Of a DNA stretch of 47,034 nucleotides, positions 23,940 through 32,922 are shown piece after piece. Position 1 is the first letter of the stretch. The number at the start of each line of letters is the position of its first letter. The notes under the pieces are model-generated. The model worked only from the letters and a program-made list of their open reading frames with translations, made no database searches and was not told the origin of the DNA. The DNA is taken from positions 1-47,034 of the forward strand of contig JAIKYE010000092.1 of assembly GCA_024683455.1 (NCBI GenBank), read 5' to 3'. The DNA comes from Bacteroidaceae bacterium. GTDB lineage: Bacteria > Bacteroidota > Bacteroidia > Bacteroidales > Bacteroidaceae. A program made the position numbers and the translations under genes.

Positions 23940-24414
23940 AAAGTTCTCTGACTTTCTCAATCAGCTCTTCTTCAGCACCGTCTGTATAGCCATTATGCTT
24001 ATAAACAATGTTTCCCTTTCCATCCACAATCAGCACATAGGGAATCATCTGGATACCTAGGGCACGCTTCAAGTCGCCGTTGGGGTCTAATAGTACCTCG
24101 TACTCCCATCCGTGGTTATCCACCAGTGGCTTTACCTTATTTATATTCTGTGCCTGATCTATGCTCACGGCATAAATTTTCACACCCGTCTCTTCCTGCC
24201 AGTCGGCATATACTTCGCTGATAGCATCTAATTCACGGTTGCAGGGTTTGCACCAAGTAGCAAAGAAATCAATGATAAATGGTTTCCCTCCATTTGAGAG
24301 TGTGTCTGTCTGAACGGTCTTACCTTGAATATCCTTCAATGTAATCTTCGGTAATTGAGCCTGAACGGCTTGTGCACTCAAAACGATTAAAAAAAGTAAC
24401 CAAAACTTCTTCAT
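23917..24414 (-). CDS. TlpA-like periplasmic thiol-disulfide oxidoreductase
   Basis: The 165-aa product has a signal peptide (1-20, ending QAVQAQ). A thioredoxin domain follows, with FATWCKPCNREL (CKPC at 55-58) and the cis-proline in QMIPYVLIVDG. It would act in the periplasm as a reductant or isomerase. Its own promoter (24443-24473) and a terminator upstream make it the first gene of a unit TlpA-DUF6029-Omp28 lipoprotein and probably onward. The likely clients are the CxxC-bearing surface proteins that follow; this is an inference from gene order. Confidence 0.9.
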   Translation of the reverse strand: MKKFWLLFLIVLSAQAVQAQLPKITLKDIQGKTVQTDTLSNGGKPFIIDFFATWCKPCNRELDAISEVYADWQEETGVKIYAVSIDQAQNINKVKPLVDNHGWEYEVLLDPNGDLKRALGIQMIPYVLIVDGKGNIVYKHNGYTDGAEEELIEKVRELSQVKSEK

Positions 24415-24442
24415 TTTTTTATGTTTTCTATTTTTGACGATA

Positions 24443-24473
24443 CAAAAGTATAAATAAGTAGGAGAAATACAAA
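24443..24473 (-). promoter_or_regulatory. promoter of the TlpA-DUF6029-Omp28 unit
   Basis: Minus strand TTTG (24470-24473), 19 bases, then TACTTTTG (24443-24450), both perfect, 28 bases before the ATG. Confidence 0.75.
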
Positions 24474-24522
24474 ATAAATTAATCTTTTTTAGCCAACAAG
24501 ATAAAAGATAGTATTCAAAAAA

Positions 24523-24548
24523 AACCGCAAGATGAAAATCCTGCGGTT
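24523..24548 (-). terminator. terminator after susD
   Basis: An 11-base stem (AACCGCAAGAT with ATCCTGCGGTT, one mismatch) with a GAAA loop has a run of eight bases of A/T type on each side. It ends the SusCD unit on the minus strand. Confidence 0.8.
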
Positions 24549-24570
24549 CTTTTTTATTATAGAAAGTAGA

Positions 24571-26079
24571 TTACTTGTTTGAGTTGTAATGTACATTTGG
24601 ATTACCCTGAATAACAGAGAGTGGGAAGGGGAATACCCAAAGGTCAGAGGTGGGTGAAAGGGTATGGATGCCGTTGTCACCGAAGTCGTGGGTAAGTGTG
24701 GTCTGCCATTCGGGCTGCACGTTCCAACGCTTGCGCTGGATAAAGTTCCAGACAGTCCAGATATTCTCGCCCAGAGAAGTTTGCTTGATACGCTCGATGG
24801 CTGTTGTCTCGTTCGTTACAGTGCCCTTGAGGGGAGCGTAAGTGTCGGCGGGCAGACGGAACTGGCGCAGGTGATCCAGCTGATCCATACCCTTGTCTAT
24901 GTCGCCATTGCGCACATAGCACTCTGCCAGGAGAATGTACATCTGGGGAGTGGCGAAGCCGGCTACGTTGTGATACTCCATCATACCAGGCATATTGTCT
25001 GGTGAATCCCAACCCCTGAGACCAATCATGTTGGTACTCTGGTCTGTCATACCACCAGCCAGTATCTCGTAGAAGCCCTTGTACTGCTCCTTGATACGAG
25101 GATTCAGGAAATAGTGACCGTACTGGGGCTCTATCTGATTCTCGAAGTCGGGCTCTGACCAGAGGTTAAGCAGATAGTTGGGAACCACGAAGTAGTTTTC
25201 TACAGACTCCAGATACTCGGAGGTGAAGCAATCGTACTTGTCGTCGGGCATCCTGTGAATGTACTCTAGCCAGCGAGGCTCCTGGCGCACGTTGGCATAG
25301 TAGTCATCCAATCCACCTTCCAACTTAAGAGCTGCCTCGGCTGCCTCGGCTGCCTCGGTGTACTGCTGCATGCACATAAGGATGTTAGCCTTAAGGGCAT
25401 AAGCGGCAGGCAGGTTGAAGCGGGTCTTTGTGGGCTGAACCTCGGGTAGTGCACCTGAGTTGATGGCATCGTTGACATCCTTGAGACACTGCTCATAAAC
25501 CTTAGCAACGGTGCTGGGGGCATAAATCTCGTCGATGGACTTATCCTCTGTCATGTAGATGACACCACCGTCCGTGCTAGCTGTAGCGGGGTTGTAAGCC
25601 TTGGCAAACTTATTCACCAGTAGGAAGTGAGCATAAGAGCGCAGTGCCTTTGCTTCTGCCACGAGGGCAGCCTTCTTCTGCTCTGAGCCACTGGCCATGC
25701 TGGCATTGTTAATAACGGGGTTACAGATGCGGCCTACCCACTTGTAACAACTGGAGTAGTAGCTGTCGCTGGAAGTGAGCTGTTGGATGCGCTGGATATC
25801 TGCTGGGCTGTCTGAATAGGACCAAAGCAAGGTACTGCGTTCCTTGTTGGGCATTGCCAGATCCGCAGGTATCTGTCTGGAGGTGTTGATAACGCTACCT
25901 CCTATATTATACACGTCGGATAGACTGATGTCGATATCGTTATTGAAGAGCAACTCCAGTTCGTCTGTTGTGGAGAGCAGGTTCTTTCCCTTGGGCTTGA
26001 TGTCCGTGAAGTCGGAGCAGGAAGTGGCTGCAAGGGCAGCTGCCATCAGTATGGCTATATATAATCTATTCTTTTTCAT
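24571..26079 (-). CDS. SusD/RagB family nutrient-binding outer membrane lipoprotein
   Basis: The 502-aa product has a lipobox AATSC with Cys 21, so it is a surface lipoprotein. The SusD-like N-terminal part has SDFTDIKPKGKNLLSTTDELE. A TPR-like scaffold follows (AEAKALRSYAHFLLVNKFAKAYN; YALKANILMCMQQYTEAAEAA), and the end WVFPFPLSVIQGNPN is typical of the family. It forms the lid on the SusC barrel. The substrate is not shown: no glycosidase is in the unit, and the neighbours are thioredoxin-like proteins, so a peptide or protein-derived ligand (as for RagAB) is as likely as a glycan. It starts 7 bases after the SusC stop. Confidence 0.92.
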   Translation of the reverse strand: MKKNRLYIAILMAAALAATSCSDFTDIKPKGKNLLSTTDELELLFNNDIDISLSDVYNIGGSVINTSRQIPADLAMPNKERSTLLWSYSDSPADIQRIQQLTSSDSYYSSCYKWVGRICNPVINNASMASGSEQKKAALVAEAKALRSYAHFLLVNKFAKAYNPATASTDGGVIYMTEDKSIDEIYAPSTVAKVYEQCLKDVNDAINSGALPEVQPTKTRFNLPAAYALKANILMCMQQYTEAAEAAEAALKLEGGLDDYYANVRQEPRWLEYIHRMPDDKYDCFTSEYLESVENYFVVPNYLLNLWSEPDFENQIEPQYGHYFLNPRIKEQYKGFYEILAGGMTDQSTNMIGLRGWDSPDNMPGMMEYHNVAGFATPQMYILLAECYVRNGDIDKGMDQLDHLRQFRLPADTYAPLKGTVTNETTAIERIKQTSLGENIWTVWNFIQRKRWNVQPEWQTTLTHDFGDNGIHTLSPTSDLWVFPFPLSVIQGNPNVHYNSNK

Positions 26080-26086
26080 AATTACA

Positions 26087-29000
26087 TCAATAATTTACAA
26101 ACAGGCTGAATGTGTAGGTTGAACGGGTGCGAACGCCCAGAGTCTCGGGATCTATTCCCTTGCCGTTAGCTGTCCAAAGAGCTTTGGGGTTGTCTATCTG
26201 GAAGTTAAGAGCCAGACGGCTAAGGTTCATGCGGTTAACAATGTTGCGGGGGAACTCGTATCCGAAGACGATGTTACGAATCTTGATGAACGAAGCATCA
26301 TAGATGGAGTTGTTGCCGTAACGGGACTCGTTGCCGATAGAGCTGGAACCGTACTGACCGAAACCTGGTGTGTTGGTGGGGTTCTCAGGTGTCCAGGAGT
26401 TAAGCAGATAGAGAGGTTGTGTACCTCCCATAGAAGTGGAACTGACTTCGCGCTCCTGCAGACAACGCATTACGTGTCCGCCGTAGTAAGCCAGCATGAT
26501 TGAGAATGAGAAACCGTTCCACTGCAGACGGTTGTCCATACCCAGGATAACCTTGGGATCTGTCTGTCCGCTGTATTCCATAACGTCTGTGCTGTCAGTC
26601 TGAACAGAGTGTGTGATGGTACCGCCGTCGCCATACCAGAGGGTTTCACCGGGGCCGCTGATAGTTCCGTCATCGATACCTGCAAAACGGTAAGACCACA
26701 GGGCAGAGGCGGGATAGCCTTCTACGAAGGGGTTGCTGAGGAGCTGGTATGCGTATGTTGAGGGATTCCAAACATTGGTTACCTTGTTGCTGTTGTGGGC
26801 AAGAGTAAGGCTGGTTGACCATCCAATCTGCTTACGTGTGGTGGGGCGGAACCAGTCAGCTGTTACCTGGAGCTCAATACCGTTGTTACGCAGGTTGGCG
26901 CTATTGACAAACATTGAGGTGTAACCCGTTGTGGGGTCGAGGCTCTTGTTGGCAAATACGTCCTCTGCTGCTTTGTGGTAGTAATCGATGCTACCGCGAA
27001 CACGGTTATTGAAGAGTGAGAAGTCGATACCTACGTTGTTGGTACGTGTCTGCTCCCAACGGAGATTGGGGTTGGCAGGAGATGCGATGGTAGCCAGAGG
27101 CAGCTTGGTGTATGAGTTGGTGCCGCCTGTGGTAGCTGTCAGATAAGAGGTTGCTCCCTGATAGATGTTACCTGTAGCACCATAGCTGTAGCGCAACTTC
27201 AGGAAGTTAACCCACTTGACCTCCTTCATGAAGTCTTCCTGTTCGATGTTCCATGCACCGCCGACAGACCAGAGAGGCTTGCCGCGGAACTTGGCGTTGA
27301 GGCCATAGACATCAGCATAGTCTTTACGGAAAGAAGCAAAGACATTATAGCGGTCGTTGTAGGTGTAGGTGGCATTGAAATAGCCTGAGCCGTAGCGATG
27401 CTCCACCTCGAGGATATTGTCCATACCATTCTTAATATAAGGATCGTAGGCATAAGAACGTGCATTATAGCCACCGCTACCTGACTTGAAGTAAGGGCTG
27501 TACTGCTGGTCGTAGAGGTCGAAGAAGTTGATGTCTGCTGCACGACCTGTCTGCAGCTGGTCATCGTAGCCCAGTAGGAGGGCGTTGGTTCCCTTGCTGA
27601 GAGTGCCACGGAACTCGAGACCGGCAATGGCGTTCACCTCGTGCTTGCCGAACTTCTTGCTATAGTTGAGCTGACCACGGGCAGTCCAGTAGTCGCCCTG
27701 GGTATTGCGGTTCTGACGGAAACCGCCTGTAGGGGGAATCAGGGGATTGGTGATTTTGGCAGGGTCGTAATAAGCATTGTGCAGGACACGTGCAGGATGG
27801 CTGTCCTCGGTAGCCAGCCATACGCTCTGCTGGTGGTCGCTCTCGTAAACACCCTGTACGCTGGCAGTCAGACCGTCAATGATACGGAAAAGCAGCTCGC
27901 CGTTCAAACGCAAGTGGGTACGGCGTGAGTTCACTGTGTTGTTGTAGAACTCATCGATGGGGTTGCTGGATAGGTCAACAGTACCTTCGCCACCGCCGCC
28001 CCAGAGTTCGTTACCTTCGGTGATGCCGTACATACTGCGAATGGTGCCATCGGCATTGTACATAGACTCGTAGGCTGCATGGCTCCATACGCTGTTAGAC
28101 AGAGAGGTAGCATCATCGCCACGCTCGCGACTCTTGTTGAAGACGCCATTGATAGTCATGTTGGCAGTCAACCACTTGGTAACATCGAAAGATCCCTTGT
28201 AGTTAGCTGTAAAGCGCTGGTTCATGGTGTTGATAATACCGGCGTTATCGTGCGCAAAGTTCAGGGTCAAGTTGTTCTGACTCTTCTCTGAACGGCTGCG
28301 CAGAGACACGTTGTACTCCTGCATTACCTGCTGGCGATATACTTCGCGAGCATATTCCTTGGCAAAGTTCTTTTTGCTAAGTTGGCTCTTGATGTTGGCC
28401 AGTTCGTCCATGGTGATGTCGCCCTTGTAGGCACGATAGTATGCGTAGCTAAGGGGAGAAATAGGACCGTTGCCGTAGTTGTAGCCAGCGAGGGTTGAGC
28501 CCACGGGGTCTGCATGATCGCCACTGGTGTAGTACCAGTCGTAGTATTCGCTCTCCTTCTTCACCTGCTGCTCGGCATTCATATAGAAGTTGTCGTTATA
28601 GTCCATGTTGCGATTCTCCTTCAGGCTGAGGTTGGCAGTAAAGGCTACGTCAATCTTACCCTTCTGGTGAGCATTCTTGGTGGTAACAACGATAACGCCG
28701 TTAGAGGCACGGGCACCATAGATGGCGGTAGCGGCGGCATCCTTCAGGACGTTGATTGTCTCAATGTCATATTGGTTGATATCCTCAAGACGACCTTCGG
28801 TAGGCAGTCCGTCAACAACAAGCAGAGGAGTCGTCTCGGCATAGAGTGATGAGGTACCACGCACTTTGAGCTCGCCTCCGTAAGTGGAGAGACCAGCAAC
28901 CCTACCTTCCAGATTTGAAAGGAGGTTGGGGGTATAGCGTTCCATCAGTTTGCTGCCAGATACTGTAACGGCAGAACCTGTCATCTTAGGCTTGGATATG

Positions 29001-29389
29001 TCCTGATATCCTGTGACATATACCTCGGCCAGCTGATTGTTGCTCTTCATGGTAACATCTACCGTCTGAGCGTTAGCTGCATTCTTGATTTTAACGATGG
29101 AACGTTCCATGCCGATAAAGCTGAACTCCAGTTCGTTACTGCCAGCTGGTACGGTGATTTCGTAGGCACCTTTGGCGTCTGTTACGCCAATTGCCTGTCC
29201 GTTACGTTTAATACTGACTCCGGGAAGAGCATAGCCTTCATCGTCGATCACATGTCCCTTTACTGTGTAGGACTGCTGTCCTTGAGCTGATGCAACATTT
29301 TGTGCCACGGCCAGGGTGGGGGCGGCGCTCAATGTCAAAGTCAGACCCAAAGCCAGACTGATGGTTTTGAGATTGCGAATCTTTTTCAT
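26087..29389 (-). CDS. SusC/RagA family TonB-linked outer membrane transporter
   Basis: The 1100-aa product has a signal peptide (about 1-30) and a carboxypeptidase-regulatory-like domain at about 41-120 (YTVKGHVIDDEGYALPGVSI). The plug carries VVDGLPTEGRLEDINQYDIE and VLKDAAATAIYGARASNGV, and a 22-strand barrel runs to a terminal YTFSLFVNY. It imports large ligands with energy from TonB together with the SusD lid. It lies between a TlpA/DUF4369 gene (48 bases upstream) and susD. No ECF sigma/anti-sigma or hybrid two-component gene is next to it, unlike polysaccharide loci, so its control must come from elsewhere. Confidence 0.96.
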   Translation of the reverse strand: MKKIRNLKTISLALGLTLTLSAAPTLAVAQNVASAQGQQSYTVKGHVIDDEGYALPGVSIKRNGQAIGVTDAKGAYEITVPAGSNELEFSFIGMERSIVKIKNAANAQTVDVTMKSNNQLAEVYVTGYQDISKPKMTGSAVTVSGSKLMERYTPNLLSNLEGRVAGLSTYGGELKVRGTSSLYAETTPLLVVDGLPTEGRLEDINQYDIETINVLKDAAATAIYGARASNGVIVVTTKNAHQKGKIDVAFTANLSLKENRNMDYNDNFYMNAEQQVKKESEYYDWYYTSGDHADPVGSTLAGYNYGNGPISPLSYAYYRAYKGDITMDELANIKSQLSKKNFAKEYAREVYRQQVMQEYNVSLRSRSEKSQNNLTLNFAHDNAGIINTMNQRFTANYKGSFDVTKWLTANMTINGVFNKSRERGDDATSLSNSVWSHAAYESMYNADGTIRSMYGITEGNELWGGGGEGTVDLSSNPIDEFYNNTVNSRRTHLRLNGELLFRIIDGLTASVQGVYESDHQQSVWLATEDSHPARVLHNAYYDPAKITNPLIPPTGGFRQNRNTQGDYWTARGQLNYSKKFGKHEVNAIAGLEFRGTLSKGTNALLLGYDDQLQTGRAADINFFDLYDQQYSPYFKSGSGGYNARSYAYDPYIKNGMDNILEVEHRYGSGYFNATYTYNDRYNVFASFRKDYADVYGLNAKFRGKPLWSVGGAWNIEQEDFMKEVKWVNFLKLRYSYGATGNIYQGATSYLTATTGGTNSYTKLPLATIASPANPNLRWEQTRTNNVGIDFSLFNNRVRGSIDYYHKAAEDVFANKSLDPTTGYTSMFVNSANLRNNGIELQVTADWFRPTTRKQIGWSTSLTLAHNSNKVTNVWNPSTYAYQLLSNPFVEGYPASALWSYRFAGIDDGTISGPGETLWYGDGGTITHSVQTDSTDVMEYSGQTDPKVILGMDNRLQWNGFSFSIMLAYYGGHVMRCLQEREVSSTSMGGTQPLYLLNSWTPENPTNTPGFGQYGSSSIGNESRYGNNSIYDASFIKIRNIVFGYEFPRNIVNRMNLSRLALNFQIDNPKALWTANGKGIDPETLGVRTRSTYTFSLFVNY

Positions 29390-29437
29390 TGCTTGTTAAT
29401 ATTAAGGTGAAAATAGTGTGTTTATTTGATTAATAAC

Positions 29438-30547
29438 TTACTTGAACAGTTCATCAAGGAAATTGTAGAAAGCAGGATCTTCGCCAGCAACTGTCTTTAT
29501 GATTTTTCCTTCTGGGTCTATGACAATCTTGGTGGGGAAGCCACTGACAGCATAGCGGGCAGGCAGATCCGAATCATTGGGGTTAAAGACATGCTTCCAT
29601 TTCAGTTCATGTTTCTCTACGGCAGCTTTCCACTTGTCTTCGGTGTCGTTGCAATCAACGCCAAGGATTTCCATGCGGTCATTGTACTTCTCGTAATATT
29701 TCTTCATCTCAGGGAATCCTTTGATGCACCAGCCGCACCACGACCCCCAGAAATCCAGTATTACGTACTTGCCACGTAGCGAGGATAGGCTCAGGTCTGT
29801 ACCGTCTATGCTTTTTAATGTGAAGTCTGGAGCTTCTTTACCATCGGCAACATCCTTTGCAGCCTCTTTCTGTTTCTTATCATAATCTAGCTTCTTTTGG
29901 ACAAAGTCTATGAAATAGGTAAAGCGGTCCTTGGCTATGGCTGACTGAAGGATCTCCATAGTCTTTTCCGGGTCAGCCATTCCTGGAAGGATGGTGATAC
30001 CTGCTTCACTGGCGGGATGGGCCTGAATAAATGCCTCATAGGCAGCAAGCTGACGATTCTGGAGGTCTTCGTAAAGAGGGGCGATTACCTTCTGTAGGGA
30101 GTCGGCTTTAGCGCCAGCTTCAGTCTGCTTCCTGTATTCTTGAGCCAGACTATCCATCTGCTGTTGTAAGGGTGCTGCGGCAGCTTCCAGTTCGGACAGT
30201 TCCTGATAAAAGGCACTTCCACTCCAGATGGGATGTTCTACGGTACCCTTCAAAATGCCCTTCTCGCCTGGTACCATATAGAAAGTGATAGACTTCTTTC
30301 CCTTGGGGCCTTCTACATTGGCAATAGCCATACGTGCCTTAGGGTCGGTAAGGGTGTAGGTGAACTTACCTTTCTTTGTCTGCAATGTGTCTGACTTTTC
30401 TATACCAGAGAATGATGTGTTCACAACCTGAACAACAACGTCGTTACCCTTCAAGTCCTTAAGTTCAACTTTGATTTCGCTTTGTGCTTTTACTTGACTG
30501 CCTGCAAGGAAAAGCAGAGGCAGCATACTTAAAATGCTCTTTTTCAT
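29438..30547 (-). CDS. TlpA-family thioredoxin with N-terminal DUF4369 domain
   Basis: The 369-aa product has a signal peptide (1-22, ending SQVKAQ). The DUF4369-like beta part spans about 23-115 and a charged helical linker 116-235. The C-terminal AhpC/TSA-TlpA domain has FWGSWCGWCIKGFPEM (CGWC at 271-274) and the cis-proline in SGFPTKIVIDPEG. It is predicted to reside in the periplasm or at the outer membrane inner face as a disulfide reductase. The ATG at 30547 is chosen because it gives a proper signal peptide. The longer frame to 30634 would overlap the promoter. It is the first gene of the TlpA-SusC-SusD unit. Confidence 0.9.
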   Translation of the reverse strand: MKKSILSMLPLLFLAGSQVKAQSEIKVELKDLKGNDVVVQVVNTSFSGIEKSDTLQTKKGKFTYTLTDPKARMAIANVEGPKGKKSITFYMVPGEKGILKGTVEHPIWSGSAFYQELSELEAAAAPLQQQMDSLAQEYRKQTEAGAKADSLQKVIAPLYEDLQNRQLAAYEAFIQAHPASEAGITILPGMADPEKTMEILQSAIAKDRFTYFIDFVQKKLDYDKKQKEAAKDVADGKEAPDFTLKSIDGTDLSLSSLRGKYVILDFWGSWCGWCIKGFPEMKKYYEKYNDRMEILGVDCNDTEDKWKAAVEKHELKWKHVFNPNDSDLPARYAVSGFPTKIVIDPEGKIIKTVAGEDPAFYNFLDELFK

Positions 30548-30603
30548 AGAAAACAATCTTATTTTATCATCACATTTCATCTCGAATAATTGATATTCGG
30601 CTA

Positions 30604-30635
30604 CAAAAGTATGGTATATTACACAATTTAACAAC
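30604..30635 (-). promoter_or_regulatory. promoter of the TlpA-SusC-SusD unit
   Basis: On the minus strand TTG (30633-30635), 21 bases, then TACTTTTG (30604-30611). A TATGGTAT half-site (30610-30617) overlaps the upstream edge of the -7 box. Confidence 0.65.
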
Positions 30636-30670
30636 TTTTTGCCACTTTTTAATGCTTTTTTTGCTTATTT

Positions 30671-30688
30671 ATACCATATGTATGGTAT
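30671..30688. promoter_or_regulatory. palindrome ATACCATA-TG-TATGGTAT, candidate operator
   Basis: A perfect 8+8 inverted repeat with a 2-base centre sits in the divergent gap between the TlpA-SusCD and DMT promoters. The same half-site TATGGTAT recurs at 30610-30617 on the -7 box of the SusCD promoter. It may bind a dimeric regulator; the AraC-type protein at 32923 is the nearest candidate. Confidence 0.45.
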
Positions 30689-30756
30689 TTCTATAGCGGG
30701 CAAAACCATTATGAACCCAAGGTAATGCATAGGAGATAAAATAAAAATTATTTTAT

Positions 30757-30787
30757 TTTGTATTTCGCTCGGATTGCACTATCTTTG
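30757..30787 (+). promoter_or_regulatory. promoter of the DMT-MFS-AraC unit
   Basis: TTTG (30757-30760), 19 bases, then TATCTTTG (30780-30787), 26 bases before the ATG. Confidence 0.75.
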
Positions 30788-30813
30788 CAGCCAAATTTAG
30801 CAAAACGTACATA

Positions 30814-31713
30814 ATGAATAAAATAATTGAGAATCTAAAACAGCATCTTGCCATAATAATGGCATTGTTAGTCTGCGCTATCTGGGGTGAGACATTTGTA
30901 TCGTCTAAAATACTGTTGGAGGATGGTCTGATGCCGTCAGACATCTTCTTCTATCGTTTTGTGTTGGGGTATGTCTGTATATGGGCATTCTCATACAAGC
31001 GGCTGTGGGCAGATAACTGGCAAGATGAGTTGCTGCTATTGGTGCTGGGCATCATGGGAGGCTCTCTCTACTTCCTGACGGAGAATATGGCACTAATGTT
31101 CTCTACAGCTTCTAATGTGGCTATCCTAGTTGGGTCTACACCATTGATAACGGCCGTGCTACTGGCATTATTCTACAAGGATGAGCGTATGTGTACCAGA
31201 CAAATGGTGGGTTCGCTGTTGGCTTTTGGAGGTATGGCGTTGGTAATATTGAATGGACAGTTGATGCTGCACCTCAATCCCAAGGGTGATATCCTGGCGC
31301 TGTGCGCCTCACTGACATGGGCTTGTTACTCGCTGATAATAAAGAAACTGTCCAGACATTATAATACATTGTTTATTACACGTAAGATTTTTGTTTATGG
31401 TATTCTCACCGTTCTTCCTTATCTTTGGATTGAGTGCCCGTTGCAGACTGACCTTGCAGTATTAAGCAAACCCGCGGTATGGGTGAACTTGCTGTATTTA
31501 GGCGTAGTAGCCTCTATGCTTTGTTTTGTTGCCTGGAACTGGACCTTGAAACAGTTGGGGACAGTACGTGCCACTAACATTATCTATCTACAGTCGTTCT
31601 TTACCATGTTCTTCTCTTACGTGATACTGGACGAACGCATTACGCTGATGGCAATATGTGGTACCGCAACCTTGATTATGGGTATGTATCTGGCAGGAAA
31701 ATCCGCTTCTTAA
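30814..31713 (+). CDS. DMT/EamA family transporter
   Basis: The 299-aa product is built from two EamA repeats with about ten membrane segments. The first repeat opens with IIMALLVCAIWGETFVSSKILL. The second begins near residue 150 with LALCASLTWACYSLIIKKL and ends in YVILDERITLMAICGTATLIMGMYLAG. These carriers usually export metabolites such as amino acids; no substrate can be named. The next gene (MFS) starts 20 bases after its stop and an AraC regulator follows, suggesting a three-gene unit. Confidence 0.92.
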   Translation: MNKIIENLKQHLAIIMALLVCAIWGETFVSSKILLEDGLMPSDIFFYRFVLGYVCIWAFSYKRLWADNWQDELLLLVLGIMGGSLYFLTENMALMFSTASNVAILVGSTPLITAVLLALFYKDERMCTRQMVGSLLAFGGMALVILNGQLMLHLNPKGDILALCASLTWACYSLIIKKLSRHYNTLFITRKIFVYGILTVLPYLWIECPLQTDLAVLSKPAVWVNLLYLGVVASMLCFVAWNWTLKQLGTVRATNIIYLQSFFTMFFSYVILDERITLMAICGTATLIMGMYLAGKSAS

Positions 31714-31733
31714 ACAACTTTTCGTGAGGAGAA

Positions 31734-32909
31734 ATGGAAAAGCTCTGGAACAGCAATTACAAGAAAGCATGGTGCGCCAACTTCATGATATATTTCTCCT
31801 TCATGATTCTGACGCCTCTGCTACCGCTGTATCTGAGTGAGGAATTTGGAGCCAACAAGGATCAAATCGGTATGGTGCTGAGTGGCTATGCCCTTACAGC
31901 ACTGTTGATAAGGCCCTTTAGTGGTTTCTTTGTGGACAGTTTTCCACGTAAGGCGGTGTTGCTGATATGCTATTTTCTTTTCTTTATCCTCTTTGGTGGC
32001 TATATAGTAGCAGGTTCGCTACTCTCTTTTTGCATTATCCGTACCTTACATGGTGCTCCTGTAGGTGCTACCACGGTAGCCAACAGTACGGTGGCCATCG
32101 ATGTGCTGCATCCTACACGCAGAGCTGAAGGGATTGGCTATTATGGTTTGAGTAATAATATGGCTACAGCAATCTCGCCTACTGTAGGATTGCTTATTTA
32201 TCAGTGGACCAACAACTATACTTTAATCTTTTGTGTATCGTTACTAACGGCAGGAATTGGACTTCTTATCAACAGTACACTAAAGCTAAAACCAAGAGAA
32301 TGTGCGCAGGTACAACGCCCTAAGATTCAGCTTGATAGATTTCTTTTATTAAAGGGTTGGAGTCAGGCGTTATGTATGACTTGCTTCAGCTTCTCATATG
32401 GTGTTATCAGTACCTATCTGGCAATCTATGGCAAGGAAGAATTAGGCATCACAACTGGTACTGGCGTTTTCTTTGCTTTGCTGAGTTTAGGCCTGATGTC
32501 GAGTCGGCTGGTTGGTGCCCGTTCTCTACGTAAAGGTCTTGTGGTGAAGAATGCCACACATGGTGTGTTGGTATCTCTGTTCGGATATCTTCTCTTTGCT
32601 GCCGTACATAATCCGGTTGGATACTACGGGGCAGCATTGATAATAGGCTTGGGCAATGGTCATATGTTTCCAGCTTTCCAAACAATGTTCCTAAACTTGG
32701 CGGCCAATAGTCAGCGCGGAACAGCCAACAGTACGCTACTGACGGCATGGGATTTGGGCGTTGGACTTGGCATCATCCTGGGTGGATTCATTGCCGAACA
32801 CACCTCTTACAATATGTCTTTTTGGGCAGCGTGGATTTGCAATGCCGTAGGCGTCCTCTTTTTCTTTGCCTATGCCAAAGGACACTTCGAACGGAACAAA
32901 TTAAGGTGA
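31734..32909 (+). CDS. major facilitator superfamily transporter
   Basis: The 391-aa product has 12 predicted membrane segments. The MFS motif between helices 2 and 3 reads GYALTALLIRPFSGFFVDSFPRK. The second half begins near residue 200 (LLLKGWSQALCMTCFSF), and the end LFFFAYAKGHFERNK is cytosolic. It resembles drug or arabinose-type exporters, but the substrate is unknown. GAGGAG lies just before the ATG, a modest ribosome site. It is in a row with the DMT carrier and the AraC regulator. Confidence 0.92.
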   Translation: MEKLWNSNYKKAWCANFMIYFSFMILTPLLPLYLSEEFGANKDQIGMVLSGYALTALLIRPFSGFFVDSFPRKAVLLICYFLFFILFGGYIVAGSLLSFCIIRTLHGAPVGATTVANSTVAIDVLHPTRRAEGIGYYGLSNNMATAISPTVGLLIYQWTNNYTLIFCVSLLTAGIGLLINSTLKLKPRECAQVQRPKIQLDRFLLLKGWSQALCMTCFSFSYGVISTYLAIYGKEELGITTGTGVFFALLSLGLMSSRLVGARSLRKGLVVKNATHGVLVSLFGYLLFAAVHNPVGYYGAALIIGLGNGHMFPAFQTMFLNLAANSQRGTANSTLLTAWDLGVGLGIILGGFIAEHTSYNMSFWAAWICNAVGVLFFFAYAKGHFERNKLR

Positions 32910-32922
32910 TCAGTAACGAAAT

